The position numbers and the translations under genes were made by a program. From positions 1,028,161 through 1,092,160 of the forward strand of contig NZ_RAPZ01000010.1 in NCBI RefSeq assembly GCF_003610375.1: a stretch of 64,000 nucleotides of DNA, in the 5' to 3' direction. The notes beneath the pieces are model-generated. The model did not search any database. It was not told the origin of the DNA and worked only from the letters and a program-made list of their open reading frames with translations. Origin of the DNA: Sphingomonas sp. PP-CC-1A-547 (GTDB lineage: Bacteria; Pseudomonadota; Alphaproteobacteria; Sphingomonadales; Sphingomonadaceae). Of the stretch, positions 16,298-25,390 are shown piece by piece; the stretch's first letter is position 1; each line of letters opens with the position of its first letter.

Positions 16298-17471
16298 GGG
16301 CGGGTCCTGTCGAAGGCGCGATCCGGACAGGGTCGCCGGTCTGGAGCGAGTCCGGCGGGCTGTCGATCACGCGGTCGCCGGCGCTGAGCCCTGCGCTGAT
16401 CGCGACGCTGTCGCCATCGTCGCGGCCGATCGTGATCGTCTTGAGATGCGCCTTGCCGTCGCTGCCGACGACCGCGACCTGCGTGCCCTTCGCGCCGATC
16501 ACCAGCGCGCTCGACGGCAGTCGTACGCCGGTGCCCCCCGCACCGACCGGGAACTTGACCTGCGCATAGGCGCCCGGTTTCAGCGCACGATCGGTGTTCG
16601 CCGCCTGCAACTCGACCAGAACGGTGCCCGACTGCGGATCGACCGCGTCGGCGCTGCGGGTCAACGTCACGTCGAAGTCGCGTCCCGGATATTCGGGCAC
16701 GGTCAGCGTCGCGTGCATGCCCTGCCGGGTCTGCCCCGAATAGGCCTGTGGCACGCGGACATAGATCCGCATCCGGTTGACGTCGGCGATCGTGAACAGC
16801 GGGGTGGACGCGGCCGTCCCTGCGGTCACCAGTGCGCCGACCTGAGTCGAGCGGCTCGTGACGACGCCCGAGAACGGCGCGGTCAGGCGGGTAAAGCCCT
16901 GCAACGCGCCGAGCCGGCGGACGTTGGCCGACGCCGCGTTGGCGATCGCGGACTTGGCGGCGAGGTCACCGATCTTCTCGTCGGTCTCCTGCTTCGACAC
17001 CGCATCCTTGGCGAGCAGATCGCGCCAGCGCGTCGCGGTCGACGCGGCAAGCGAACGGTTCGCGCGCGCGGTCTGGAGATCGGCCTGCGCGGCGGCGACC
17101 TGCTGGTCGACTTCGGGCGCGTCGAGGATCGCGAGCGTCTGACCGGCGCGGACCGGATCGCCGATGTCGACGAACCATTTGCGGATATAGCCGGTGGTCC
17201 GCGCGTAGATCGCGGCGCTGTTATATGCCTGGACGTTACCCGGTAGCGTCAGCGCGTCGCTCGCGCCCTCGGCGGTCGGGCGGATCACGGTGACGATCGG
17301 GGTCGACTGTGCGGTCGTCCAGGTCGCCAGTTGCGAGTCCGAGCGGTGCCGCGTGAAGATGCCGAACGCCACCAGCGCCAGCGCGATCACCGCCGCGACG
17401 ATGCCGACTTTCCTGAGCGACCCGCGCTGCGGTTCGGTGGCGACGGGATCCGGATGAACGATCTCAGACAT
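16284..17471 (-). CDS. RND efflux periplasmic adaptor subunit (MFP)
   Basis: 395 residues: short cytoplasmic N-terminus, one membrane anchor (about residues 25-43), then the lipoyl halves (NSAAIYARTTGYIRKWFVDI and GVVTSRSTQVGALV) either side of a helical hairpin, a beta-barrel domain (IYVRVPQAYSG) and a membrane-proximal domain ending in RAKR. It bridges inner-membrane pump and outer-membrane channel. It overlaps both its neighbours (8 and 14 bases), so the pump is made as a translationally coupled set. Confidence 0.93.
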   Translation of the reverse strand: MSEIVHPDPVATEPQRGSLRKVGIVAAVIALALVAFGIFTRHRSDSQLATWTTAQSTPIVTVIRPTAEGASDALTLPGNVQAYNSAAIYARTTGYIRKWFVDIGDPVRAGQTLAILDAPEVDQQVAAAQADLQTARANRSLAASTATRWRDLLAKDAVSKQETDEKIGDLAAKSAIANAASANVRRLGALQGFTRLTAPFSGVVTSRSTQVGALVTAGTAASTPLFTIADVNRMRIYVRVPQAYSGQTRQGMHATLTVPEYPGRDFDVTLTRSADAVDPQSGTVLVELQAANTDRALKPGAYAQVKFPVGAGGTGVRLPSSALVIGAKGTQVAVVGSDGKAHLKTITIGRDDGDSVAISAGLSAGDRVIDSPPDSLQTGDPVRIAPSTGPARAKR

Positions 17472-20400
17472 GCGCTTCCTCTAGAATCTCGTCGCGGCGG
17501 GCTTTGGCGGCGGCGCGCTCTGCGTCCTTACGGTGCACGAGGCTGAAGATCACCGGCACGAACATCAGCGTCGCGAACGTCGCGACGATCAGCCCGCCGA
17601 TCACCGCACGGCCGAGCGGCGCGTTCTGTTCGCCGCCCTCGCCGAAGCCCATCGCCATCGGCAACATGCCGATGATCATGGCGAGCGCGGTCATCAGCAC
17701 CGGGCGGAAACGAGTCATCCCCGCCTCCATCGCCGCCTTGTGCGAATCCCCCAGCTCGGCGAGCCGCTCGCGCGCGAAACTCACCACCAGGATCGCGTTG
17801 GCCGTCGCGACGCCCATGCACATGATCGCGCCGGTCAGCGCCGGAACGGACAGCGGCGTGCCGGTCAGGAACAGGATCCAGACGATCCCGGCGATTGCGC
17901 CGGGCAACGCGGTGATGATGACGAACGGATCGAGCCAGCTCTGGAAGTTCACGACGATCAGCAGATAGATCAGCACAATCGCCCCGATCAGCCCGAAGAA
18001 CAGGCCGGAAAACGCGCTGTTCATCGTCGCATACTGGCCGCGCAACGCAACCGTCGTGCCCTTCGGCGCGGACGCCTTGGCATCCGCCAGCACGCGCTTG
18101 ATGTCGCCCGCTACCGCACCGAGATCGCGGCCGTTGGGGGTCGCGTAGATGTCGATCGCCTGCGCGATGTTGTAGTGCGAGACGACGGCTGGCGAGGTGC
18201 CGCGGACGACCGTGGACAGCCCGCCGAGCACCTGCGCCGTGCCGCCCGCATTGGTGCCGGTGACGGGGATGTTCGACAGGTCGCTCATCGATCCGACGCG
18301 ATATTCGGGGGTCTGCGCGACGACGCTGTACGACACGCCGTTCTCGGGGTTGAGATAATAGACCGGCGCGGTCTGGATCGTGCCGGCCAGCGACGAGCCG
18401 ACGCTGGCGGTGACGTCGCGCTCGGTCAGCCCGAGTTGGCCGATCCGGCTGCGATCGATATTAACGCGGAGTTCCGGGTAGCGCGCCGATTGCTGGATAC
18501 GCGCATCGGCGACGCCGGGGATCGCCGCGATTCTGCGCAACAGCGTCCGGGCATAGGCGTAGTTGCCCGCCGCATCCTTGCCGGTGATCTGCACGTCGAT
18601 CGGCGCGGGCGCACCGAAGTTCAGGATCTGGCTGGTGATGTCCGCGGGCAGGAACGAAAAGGTCGCGCCCGGGAACGCGCCGGGCAGCGTCTCGCGTAGC
18701 TTGCGCACGTAATCGGCGGTGGGTGCATGCTCGTGCGCGAGCTGGATCAGGATGTCGCCGTCCTGCGGGCCGATCGTGCCCGAGTTGTTGTAGGTCGCGT
18801 TGATCGAGCTGACCGGCAGGCCGATGTTGTCGACCACCGACACCAGTTCGTTGGCGGGAATGATCTGGCGGACGCGACGCGCGATCCGGTCGAACTGCGC
18901 CGACGTGCTCTCGATCCGGCTGCCGATCGGCGCGCGGACGTGCATCGTGATCTGGCCCGCATCGACCGCGGGGAAGAAGTTCTGGCCGAGGAACGGGATC
19001 AGCAGCATCGACAGCGCGACCACCGCCAGGAAGCCGAGCAGGAACGGCTTGCCGGTCGCCAACGCGCGCTCCAGCAGCCGGCCATAGCCGTGGCGAAAGC
19101 GCTCGAACCGAGCCTCGAACCCGCGCTGGAACCGGACGAGCGGATTGCGCGACGTCGGCGTTCCTGCGGCATGGACATCGCCCGCGTGCGGCTTGAGCAG
19201 GTACATCGCCATCGTCGGCACCAGCGTCCGCGAGAGCACGAACGATGCGATCATCGCGAACACCACCGACAGCGCGAGCGGCACGAACAGGAAGCCCGCG
19301 ACGCCCGGCAGGAAGAACATCGGCACGAACACGATGCAGATGCACAGCAGCGACACGAACGCCGGGGTGACGATCTGCGCGGCACCGTCGAGGATCGCCT
19401 GGCGGACGCTCTTGCCCTGCTCCAGATGCCAGTTGATGTTCTCGATCGTCACCGTCGCGTCGTCGACCAGGATGCCGACCGCGAGGCTGAGGCCACCGAG
19501 CGTCATCACGTTCAGCGTCTGGCCGGTCGCCGACAGCGCGATGATCGCGGCGAGGATCGCCAGCGGGATCGAGATCGCGATGATCACGGTCGAGCGCCAC
19601 GATCCGAGGAACAGCAGGATCATGAGGCTGGTCAGCGCGGCGGCGATCGCGCCTTCCTTGACGACGCCCTCGACCGCCGCCTTCACGAACAGCGACTGGT
19701 CGCCGATCGGCACGATCTTGAGGCTGTCGGGCAAGGTCGCCTGGATCGCGGGCAGCGCATCCTTGATCCCCTGCACGATCGCCAGTGTCGAGGTCGATCC
19801 GTTCTTGAGGATCGTCATCACCACCGACCGCGACCTGTCGACATGGACGACGTTGGTCTGTGGCGCGCTACCGTCGCGGACATGCGCCACGTCGCGCATG
19901 TAGATCGTCGCGCCGTTGACGACCTTCACCGGCAGGTTGTTCAGCTCGTCGATCGAGCCCGGCGCGTTGTTGAGGCGGACATTATACTGGAAGCCGCCGA
20001 TCTTCGCGAAACCGGCCGGGTTGATCTGGTTCTGCGCGGCGATCGCGAGGCCGACGTCCTGCGCGGACAGGCCCTTCGACTGCAGCGCCTGCGGGTCGAG
20101 ATCGATCTGGACCTGACGCTGACGCCCGCCGGACGGATACGGGATCGCCGCGCCCGGCACGGTGACGAGGCCGGGGCGAATCTGGTTGACCGCGGTGTCG
20201 AACAGCTTGCCCTCGGACAGCCCGACGCCCGACAGCGCGAGCTGCAGGATCGGCACGGTCGAGGCGCTGTAGTTGAGGATCAGCGGCGGGGTTACGCCCG
20301 GCGGCAACTGGCGCAGCACGGTCTGCGACACCGACGTGACCTGCGCGGTGGCGGTGCGGATGTCGGCGCCCGGCTGGAAATAGATCTTCACGACGCCGAT

Positions 20401-20667
20401 GCCCGGCATCGACTGACTCTCGATATGGTCGATGTCGTTGACGGTGGTCGACAGCACGCGCTCGTACGGCGTGATGATCCGCCCCGCCATGTCGTCGGGT
20501 GACAGGCCCTGGTAGGTCCAGGCGGCGGCGATCACCGGCACCTTGATGTCCGGAAAGATGTCGACCGGCGTCCGCACGGCCGCCAGCACGCCGACGACCG
20601 CGACCAGGATGGCCATGACGATGAAGGTGAGCGGGCGCGATAGGGCGACCCTGACGATACCGATCAC
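17464..20667 (-). CDS. RND efflux transporter permease
   Basis: 1067 residues with the RND plan: a first helix after RVALSRPLTFIVMAIL, a large periplasmic loop, helices 2-6, cytoplasmic HLEQGKSVRQAILDGAAQI, a second periplasmic loop and a second six-helix set with PLTGAIMCMG-like motifs (PALTGAIMCMGVATANAIL). Asp residues of the proton relay are in DDATVTIENI. It is a proton-driven drug or solvent exporter; substrate cannot be told. GTG at 20667 is preferred: it has a GGAG site seven bases upstream, and the 34 in-frame residues before it are not family-like. Confidence 0.92.
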   Translation of the reverse strand: MIGIVRVALSRPLTFIVMAILVAVVGVLAAVRTPVDIFPDIKVPVIAAAWTYQGLSPDDMAGRIITPYERVLSTTVNDIDHIESQSMPGIGVVKIYFQPGADIRTATAQVTSVSQTVLRQLPPGVTPPLILNYSASTVPILQLALSGVGLSEGKLFDTAVNQIRPGLVTVPGAAIPYPSGGRQRQVQIDLDPQALQSKGLSAQDVGLAIAAQNQINPAGFAKIGGFQYNVRLNNAPGSIDELNNLPVKVVNGATIYMRDVAHVRDGSAPQTNVVHVDRSRSVVMTILKNGSTSTLAIVQGIKDALPAIQATLPDSLKIVPIGDQSLFVKAAVEGVVKEGAIAAALTSLMILLFLGSWRSTVIIAISIPLAILAAIIALSATGQTLNVMTLGGLSLAVGILVDDATVTIENINWHLEQGKSVRQAILDGAAQIVTPAFVSLLCICIVFVPMFFLPGVAGFLFVPLALSVVFAMIASFVLSRTLVPTMAMYLLKPHAGDVHAAGTPTSRNPLVRFQRGFEARFERFRHGYGRLLERALATGKPFLLGFLAVVALSMLLIPFLGQNFFPAVDAGQITMHVRAPIGSRIESTSAQFDRIARRVRQIIPANELVSVVDNIGLPVSSINATYNNSGTIGPQDGDILIQLAHEHAPTADYVRKLRETLPGAFPGATFSFLPADITSQILNFGAPAPIDVQITGKDAAGNYAYARTLLRRIAAIPGVADARIQQSARYPELRVNIDRSRIGQLGLTERDVTASVGSSLAGTIQTAPVYYLNPENGVSYSVVAQTPEYRVGSMSDLSNIPVTGTNAGGTAQVLGGLSTVVRGTSPAVVSHYNIAQAIDIYATPNGRDLGAVAGDIKRVLADAKASAPKGTTVALRGQYATMNSAFSGLFFGLIGAIVLIYLLIVVNFQSWLDPFVIITALPGAIAGIVWILFLTGTPLSVPALTGAIMCMGVATANAILVVSFARERLAELGDSHKAAMEAGMTRFRPVLMTALAMIIGMLPMAMGFGEGGEQNAPLGRAVIGGLIVATFATLMFVPVIFSLVHRKDAERAAAKARRDEILEEAHV

Positions 20668-20858
20668 GGAGAGACTCCAATCCGAACGCGGCACGACTGG
20701 TGGCGACTCCCGGAGCCGCCAGACCTGCCCGACGATTCCCCTTTGCGGCAGCGCAGCAGGGAAATGCAAGGGTCAATGTTGCTTACGTTTCTGGTGCGAT
20801 GGCCATGAACGCACGCGTGCTGGCACTATGCGCGCAGTTCGATGATTTCGGTGGGGGG

Positions 20859-20932
20859 TGGAGCGGGTAACGGGAATCGAACCCGTGTATTCAGCTTGGA
20901 AGGCTGCTGTACTACCATTGTACTATACCCGC
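20859..20932 (-). tRNA. tRNA-Gly (anticodon TCC)
   Basis: A 74-base cloverleaf with encoded CCA: acceptor GCGGGTA pairs with TACCCGC, D arm GTAC..GTAC, anticodon loop CTTCCAA (anticodon TCC), and T arm ACGGG TTCGATT CCCGT. It reads leftward between the RND operon and crbS. Confidence 0.96.
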
Positions 20933-21167
20933 ATGCTATTGAAACCATTGGGTTTCCAAGCAGGCTCCCGGTAGTGTTCCAACACGGGAGCGGTGCGGCG
21001 ATAGCGCGGGCGGGTGATCGGTGCAAGCCGCTAGCCATCGCGGCGCGCCACATACCGGTCGACGACGGGCGCGCGTCCTGTGCTAGATCGTCGGCTCAAT
21101 CCTGAACCGGAGCGCTGCCATCGTCGGGCCAAGTGTCATCGTCGCGATCCTGACCTATGGCGCGCTG

Positions 21168-24100
21168 TTGTTCGGGATCGCATGGATCGTCGACCGGCGC
21201 GGGCTGTCGGTGCGGCTCCAGCGGATCGCCTATCCACTGTCGCTGGCGGTGTATTGCAGCAGCTGGACGTTCTTCGGCGGGGTCGGCACGGCGGCGACGC
21301 GGGGGTGGGATTACCTCGCCATCTATCTCGGTCCGGCGCTGGTGTTCCTGCTTGCGCCGAAGTTTCTCGCGCGTCTGGTGCGGCTGGCGCGCGAGGAAGG
21401 GTCGAGTTCGATCTCGGACTTCATCTCCGCGCGCTATGGGCGGAGCCGGGGGACGGCAGCGATCGTCGCGGGGACGGCGTTGCTCGCGTCGGTGCCGTAT
21501 ATCGCGCTTCAGTTGCGGTCGGTGACGCTGAGCTTCGGCGCGATCGCGGGCGTGGGGAGTTCGGCGGAGGTCGGCACGTTCGTCGCGCTGTTGCTGGCGG
21601 TGTTCGCGATCGTCTTCGGCGCGCGGCGGTATGAGGTCGCCGGGCGCAACCCCGGCGTTGTCGCGGCGATTGCGGCGGAGTCGCTGATCAAGCTGCTCTG
21701 TTTCGTCGTGCTCGGGGTGGTGACGGTAGCACTGCTCGCCGACGTGCCGGCCGAGACGCTGGCGCCGGCGATGGCGCGGCTTCGGTCCGGCTTTACCTGG
21801 GGTACGCTGACGTCCGATTTCTGGGTTCGGACGCTGCTGTCGGCGCTCGCGATCCTGTGCCTGCCGCGGCAATTCTATGTCGGGGTGATCGAAGCGCAGG
21901 GTGGGGACCCCATCGCCCGAGCGCGCGCGCCGTTCATCGCGTACATGGTCGTGATCTCGCTGCTCGTGCTGCCGCTGGCGCTCGCGGGGATGACGCTGTT
22001 GCCGGATGGTGCAGAGCCCGATCTGTATGTGCTGGCGGTGCCGTTGCAGCAGGGACATCACCTCGTCGCGTTGCTCGCGTTTTTGGGTGGCTTCTCGGCG
22101 GCGACGGCGATGGTGGTGGTCGAGACGATCGCGTTGTCGACGATGGCGACCAACGATTTGCTCGCGCCGTTGCTGCTGCGGCGGCACGGCGACGCGGGCG
22201 AAGGCGAGCTTGGGCGGCGGATGCTGCGCGTGCGGCGGGTCATCATCGCCGCGATCGTCGCGGTCGCGCTGGTGTATGGCCGGAGTCTGGGCGCGGACCT
22301 GCCGCTCGCGTCGATCGGGCTGATCGCGTTCGCCGGCGTAGCGCAGTTCGCGCCTGCGCTGATCGCGACGGTCGGGTGGAACTTCGCCAACCACACCGCC
22401 GCCCGTGCGGGGCTGGTCGGCGGCGTGATCGTCTGGATTTACTGCCTGTTGCTGCCGTCGATCGGCGAGGGTGTCGGGCCGGCGCTGGCGCAGTTCACGC
22501 GGGGGTGGCTCGATCCGGATGCGCTGCTTGGGTGGCGGATCGGCTCGCCGCTGGTCAACGGGACGGTGTGGAGCCTGGGCGTCAACATCGCGCTGATGGC
22601 CGGGCTGCACATGCGCGAGCGGCATCGGGGAAACGCTGCGCTGGATCACGTCACGACGTTGGGTGAATTGCGGATGCTGGTCGCGCGGTTCGTCGGCGAT
22701 GGCGAGGCGGAGGCGATCGGGGTGACTTCGCCCGATCTCCGCGCGCCGATCGATGGGCCCGCAGCGCGCACTGCCGAGCGGTTGATCGCGGGCGTGATCG
22801 GCGCACCGTCGGCTCGGAAGATCGTCGCGTCGAGTATTGCCGGGTCGGCGATCGACGTCAGCGACGTGGTGCGGCTGCTCGACCAGCGCGGGCGCTCGCT
22901 GCGGTTTTCGCGCACGTTGCTGTCGGCGACGCTGGAGACGATCGATCCGGGGGTCAGCGTGATCGACGCGGACCTGCGGCTGGTCGCGTGGAATCCGCGC
23001 TATGTCGAGATGTTCGACTATCCCGAGGGGTATGTCGTCGTCGGGCGTTCGATCGCCGACCTGATCCGCTACAATGCCGAGCGCGAAGGCATCGCGGGGG
23101 ATATCGCCGCGCATGTCGGCCGGCGGGTGGCGCACCTCGCACGCGGGACGCCGCATAGTTTCGAGCGGCAACGGCCGTCGGGGCGGTGGATAAAGATGGT
23201 CGGGCGGCCAATGCCGGGCGGCGGGTACGTCCAGAGTTTCACCGACATCACCGCGGAGAAGGAGGCGCAGGCCGATCTCGAGGCGCGGGTGGCGGCACGG
23301 ACGCAGGATCTGGCGCGGTCGAACCACATGCTCGGCGAGGCGCGCGCGATTGCCGAGACCGCGACGCGCGACAAGACGCGGTTCCTGGCGGCGGCGAGCC
23401 ATGACCTGTTGCAGCCGTTGCATGCGGCGCGGCTGTTCTGCGCGGCGCTGGCGGAGGACAGGGCGCCGCATCAGGCGGAACTGGTGCGCGCGATCGATGG
23501 CGCGATCGGGTCGGCGGACACGTTGCTGCGGGCTCTGCTCGATGTGTCGCGACTCGATGCAGGGGGCGTGGTGCCGAAGGTCGAGCGGTTTGCGCTGGGG
23601 GCGTTGATCGAGGAGCTGGCGGTGCAGTTCCGGCCGTTGGCGGGCGAGCGTGGGCTGGTGCTCGCGGCGCATCCGGGGGCGTTCAGCGTAGCGACCGATC
23701 GGTCGTTGCTGCGGTCGATCTTGCAGAATTTCCTGTCGAACGCGGTGCGCTATTCGGCGGATGGGCGGATCTGGATCGGGGCGCGGCGGAGGGGCGACGA
23801 TGTGTTGATCGAGGTGCGCGATAACGGGCCGGGGATCGCGGCGGCGGATCGCGAGCGGATCTTCGAGGAGTTCGAGCGGCTCGAAAGCAAGGGGAGCGCG
23901 GGTGGTGGCGTTGGGCTCGGGCTGGCGATCGTCCGGCGGATCGCGCGGCTGCTTGGCGTGGCGGTGGAGTTGCGGTCGGACTTGGGGCGGGGGACGACGT
24001 TTGCGGTGCGCGTTCCGCTCGCGCCTGCCGGGCTGGACGTGGCGTTGCCGACGCCCTCCGCGACACGCGCGCTGGTGCCGGGGTTGCGGGTGCTGTGTCT

Positions 24101-24449
24101 CGACAACGATGCGACGATCCTCGCGGCACTCGATGCGGCGTTGCGGGCGCGGCGGTGCGTGCCGTTGCTGGCGGCGACGATCGCCGAGGCGATGGAATTG
24201 GCGGCGGACGAGGAGCCGGATGTGGCGCTAGTCGACTTCCATCTGGACGAGGCGGAGGACGGACTCGACGTTGTTGCGCGGTTGCGGGCGATGGTGCCGG
24301 CGCCGGCGATTGCGCTGGTGACGGCGGATCGCGCGGTTGCGGAGGATCCGCGGTGTGTAGGGCTTGTCGTGCTGACTAAGCCGGTGGTGCCGGCGGATTT
24401 GTGGCGGTTTATCGAGGATGCGTCTGCGGCGGCAGCGCGGGGAAGTTGA
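21168..24449 (+). CDS. crbS: Hybrid sensor kinase CrbS (SLC5-like transporter domain, PAS, kinase, receiver)
   Basis: About 1093 residues from TTG 21168. Residues 1-480 form a sodium:solute symporter-like module of about 12 helices (SSWTFFGGVGTAATRGWDY). A PAS region follows (ETIDPGVSVIDADLRLVAWN), then HisKA with the phospho-acceptor His745 (AASHDLLQPLHAARLF), HATPase_c (NAVRYS, GVGLGLAIVRRIARLL) and a receiver domain with Asp1023 (VALVDFHLD). This is the CrbS/MxtR architecture, which with CrbR controls acs in Vibrio and Pseudomonas; acs and a CrbR-like gene converge on it here. The real start is probably upstream: a GGAG site (21109-21112) sits seven bases before ATC 21120, which would complete the first membrane helix. 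Confidence 0.9.
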   Translation: MFGIAWIVDRRGLSVRLQRIAYPLSLAVYCSSWTFFGGVGTAATRGWDYLAIYLGPALVFLLAPKFLARLVRLAREEGSSSISDFISARYGRSRGTAAIVAGTALLASVPYIALQLRSVTLSFGAIAGVGSSAEVGTFVALLLAVFAIVFGARRYEVAGRNPGVVAAIAAESLIKLLCFVVLGVVTVALLADVPAETLAPAMARLRSGFTWGTLTSDFWVRTLLSALAILCLPRQFYVGVIEAQGGDPIARARAPFIAYMVVISLLVLPLALAGMTLLPDGAEPDLYVLAVPLQQGHHLVALLAFLGGFSAATAMVVVETIALSTMATNDLLAPLLLRRHGDAGEGELGRRMLRVRRVIIAAIVAVALVYGRSLGADLPLASIGLIAFAGVAQFAPALIATVGWNFANHTAARAGLVGGVIVWIYCLLLPSIGEGVGPALAQFTRGWLDPDALLGWRIGSPLVNGTVWSLGVNIALMAGLHMRERHRGNAALDHVTTLGELRMLVARFVGDGEAEAIGVTSPDLRAPIDGPAARTAERLIAGVIGAPSARKIVASSIAGSAIDVSDVVRLLDQRGRSLRFSRTLLSATLETIDPGVSVIDADLRLVAWNPRYVEMFDYPEGYVVVGRSIADLIRYNAEREGIAGDIAAHVGRRVAHLARGTPHSFERQRPSGRWIKMVGRPMPGGGYVQSFTDITAEKEAQADLEARVAARTQDLARSNHMLGEARAIAETATRDKTRFLAAASHDLLQPLHAARLFCAALAEDRAPHQAELVRAIDGAIGSADTLLRALLDVSRLDAGGVVPKVERFALGALIEELAVQFRPLAGERGLVLAAHPGAFSVATDRSLLRSILQNFLSNAVRYSADGRIWIGARRRGDDVLIEVRDNGPGIAAADRERIFEEFERLESKGSAGGGVGLGLAIVRRIARLLGVAVELRSDLGRGTTFAVRVPLAPAGLDVALPTPSATRALVPGLRVLCLDNDATILAALDAALRARRCVPLLAATIAEAMELAADEEPDVALVDFHLDEAEDGLDVVARLRAMVPAPAIALVTADRAVAEDPRCVGLVVLTKPVVPADLWRFIEDASAAAARGS

Positions 24450-24458
24450 GGCTTATTG

Positions 24459-24580
24459 ATCCTCCCTCGCAAGGGGGAGGTGGCAGGCGCTTGCCTGACG
24501 GGGGGGGAGGTAAGGGAAACGAGCGTTGCGAGGGCCGCCCCCTCCGTCGCCTTCGCCACCTCCCCCTGGCGGGGGAGGAT
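24459..24580. repeat. Family C palindrome, copy 1
   Basis: Ends GATCCTCCCTCGCAAGGGGG and CCCCTGGCGGGGGAGGAT, with internal complementary GGCAGGCGCTTGCC-type parts. It sits between convergent crbS and crbR and, with a family B copy, fills the gap 24450-24766. Confidence 0.85.
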
Positions 24581-24653
24581 TGAGAGGGGGCGGCATTTAG
24601 CTGGAGTGGCTGGCTCCCGGAACCAGTCAGCACTCTACCTTTCGAGCAAGGCA

Positions 24654-24710
24654 TGTTTCCCCGCGAAGGCGGGGATCCAGACTGGGCTCCCGCCTTCGCG
24701 GGAGAACAAG
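24654..24710. repeat. Family B palindrome, copy 2
   Basis: Imperfect palindrome TGTTTCCCCGCGAAGGCGGG to CCCGCCTTCGCGGGAGAACA around GATCCAGACTGGG. It matches copy 1 with a few substitutions in the left arm. Confidence 0.85.
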
Positions 24711-24766
24711 GAATTATGTGCTGCCGGGGATGCGAACTGGCTCTTGTACGGGCGGCATGGCCTGCC

Positions 24767-25390
24767 TCAGTCGGCGAAGTGGATGTCCATCGCCCTCGCC
24801 GCGAGGACCGCCTGAGTGCGGTTCTGGACGCCGAGTTTTCGGAGGATCGCGGTCATGTGACCCTTTACCGTACCTTCGGAGATGCCGAGGTCGAAGGCGA
24901 CTTGCTTGTTCAGGCGGCCGGCCAGGACGCCGAGCAGAACCTTCAGTTCGGTGGGGGTGAGGCTCGCGACGCGGGTGGACATTTCGTCGACGGAGGCACC
25001 TTCGATCGGCGCGTCGCGTTCGCCGGCGAGGGCTCGGGCTACGGCGTTTTCGAGCGTGGCGAGGTCGGCGGTCTTGGAGACGAATCCGATTGCACCGTAG
25101 GCGCGGGCTCGGGGGGCGGCCTCAGCTTCGTCGGCCGAGGAGATCACCATGATCGGCGTGTCGGGGCGTTCTGCGTGAAGCAGCGCCACGCCCGCGAAAC
25201 CTTCCGAGCCCGGCATCCGCAGGTCGAGCAAAATCAGGTCGAGCCGTTCCGCCCCCCGCACCGCGTCGACCGCCTCGCAGAGCTGCCCCGCCTCGATCAC
25301 CACCGCGTCGGGCGCGGCGCGGCTGACCGCCAGTTTGAGCGCCTGGCGGAACAGCGGATGGTCGTCGGCGATGAGGATCGTGCGCGTCAT
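24767..25390 (-). CDS. crbR: Response regulator CrbR (NarL/LuxR type)
   Basis: 207 residues: receiver domain with acidic pair D9-D10, phospho-acceptor D56 ([10 protein letters not shown]) and a Lys in FVSKTAD, then a LuxR-type helix-turn-helix from about residue 145 ([36 protein letters not shown]). With the CrbS-type kinase converging from the other side and acs directly upstream in the same transcript, this fits CrbR (ErdR in Pseudomonas), the activator of acetyl-CoA synthetase. Its ATG overlaps the acs stop (ATGA). Confidence 0.9.
   Translation of the reverse strand: MTRTILIADDHPLFRQALKLAVSRAAPDAVVIEAGQLCEAVDAVRGAERLDLILLDLRMPGSEGFAGVALLHAERPDTPIMVISSADEAEAAPRARAYGAIGFVSKTADLATLENAVARALAGERDAPIEGASVDEMSTRVASLTPTELKVLLGVLAGRLNKQVAFDLGISEGTVKGHMTAILRKLGVQNRTQAVLAARAMDIHFAD

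Noticed and set aside
21096..23672. 858-codon open frame antisense to crbS (and similar long frames at 2010-3572, 18727-20502 and 25606-27396)
   Set aside because: They mirror well-recognised genes on the other strand and read as Arg/His/Asp-rich sequence without domains, as expected from high GC at third positions.
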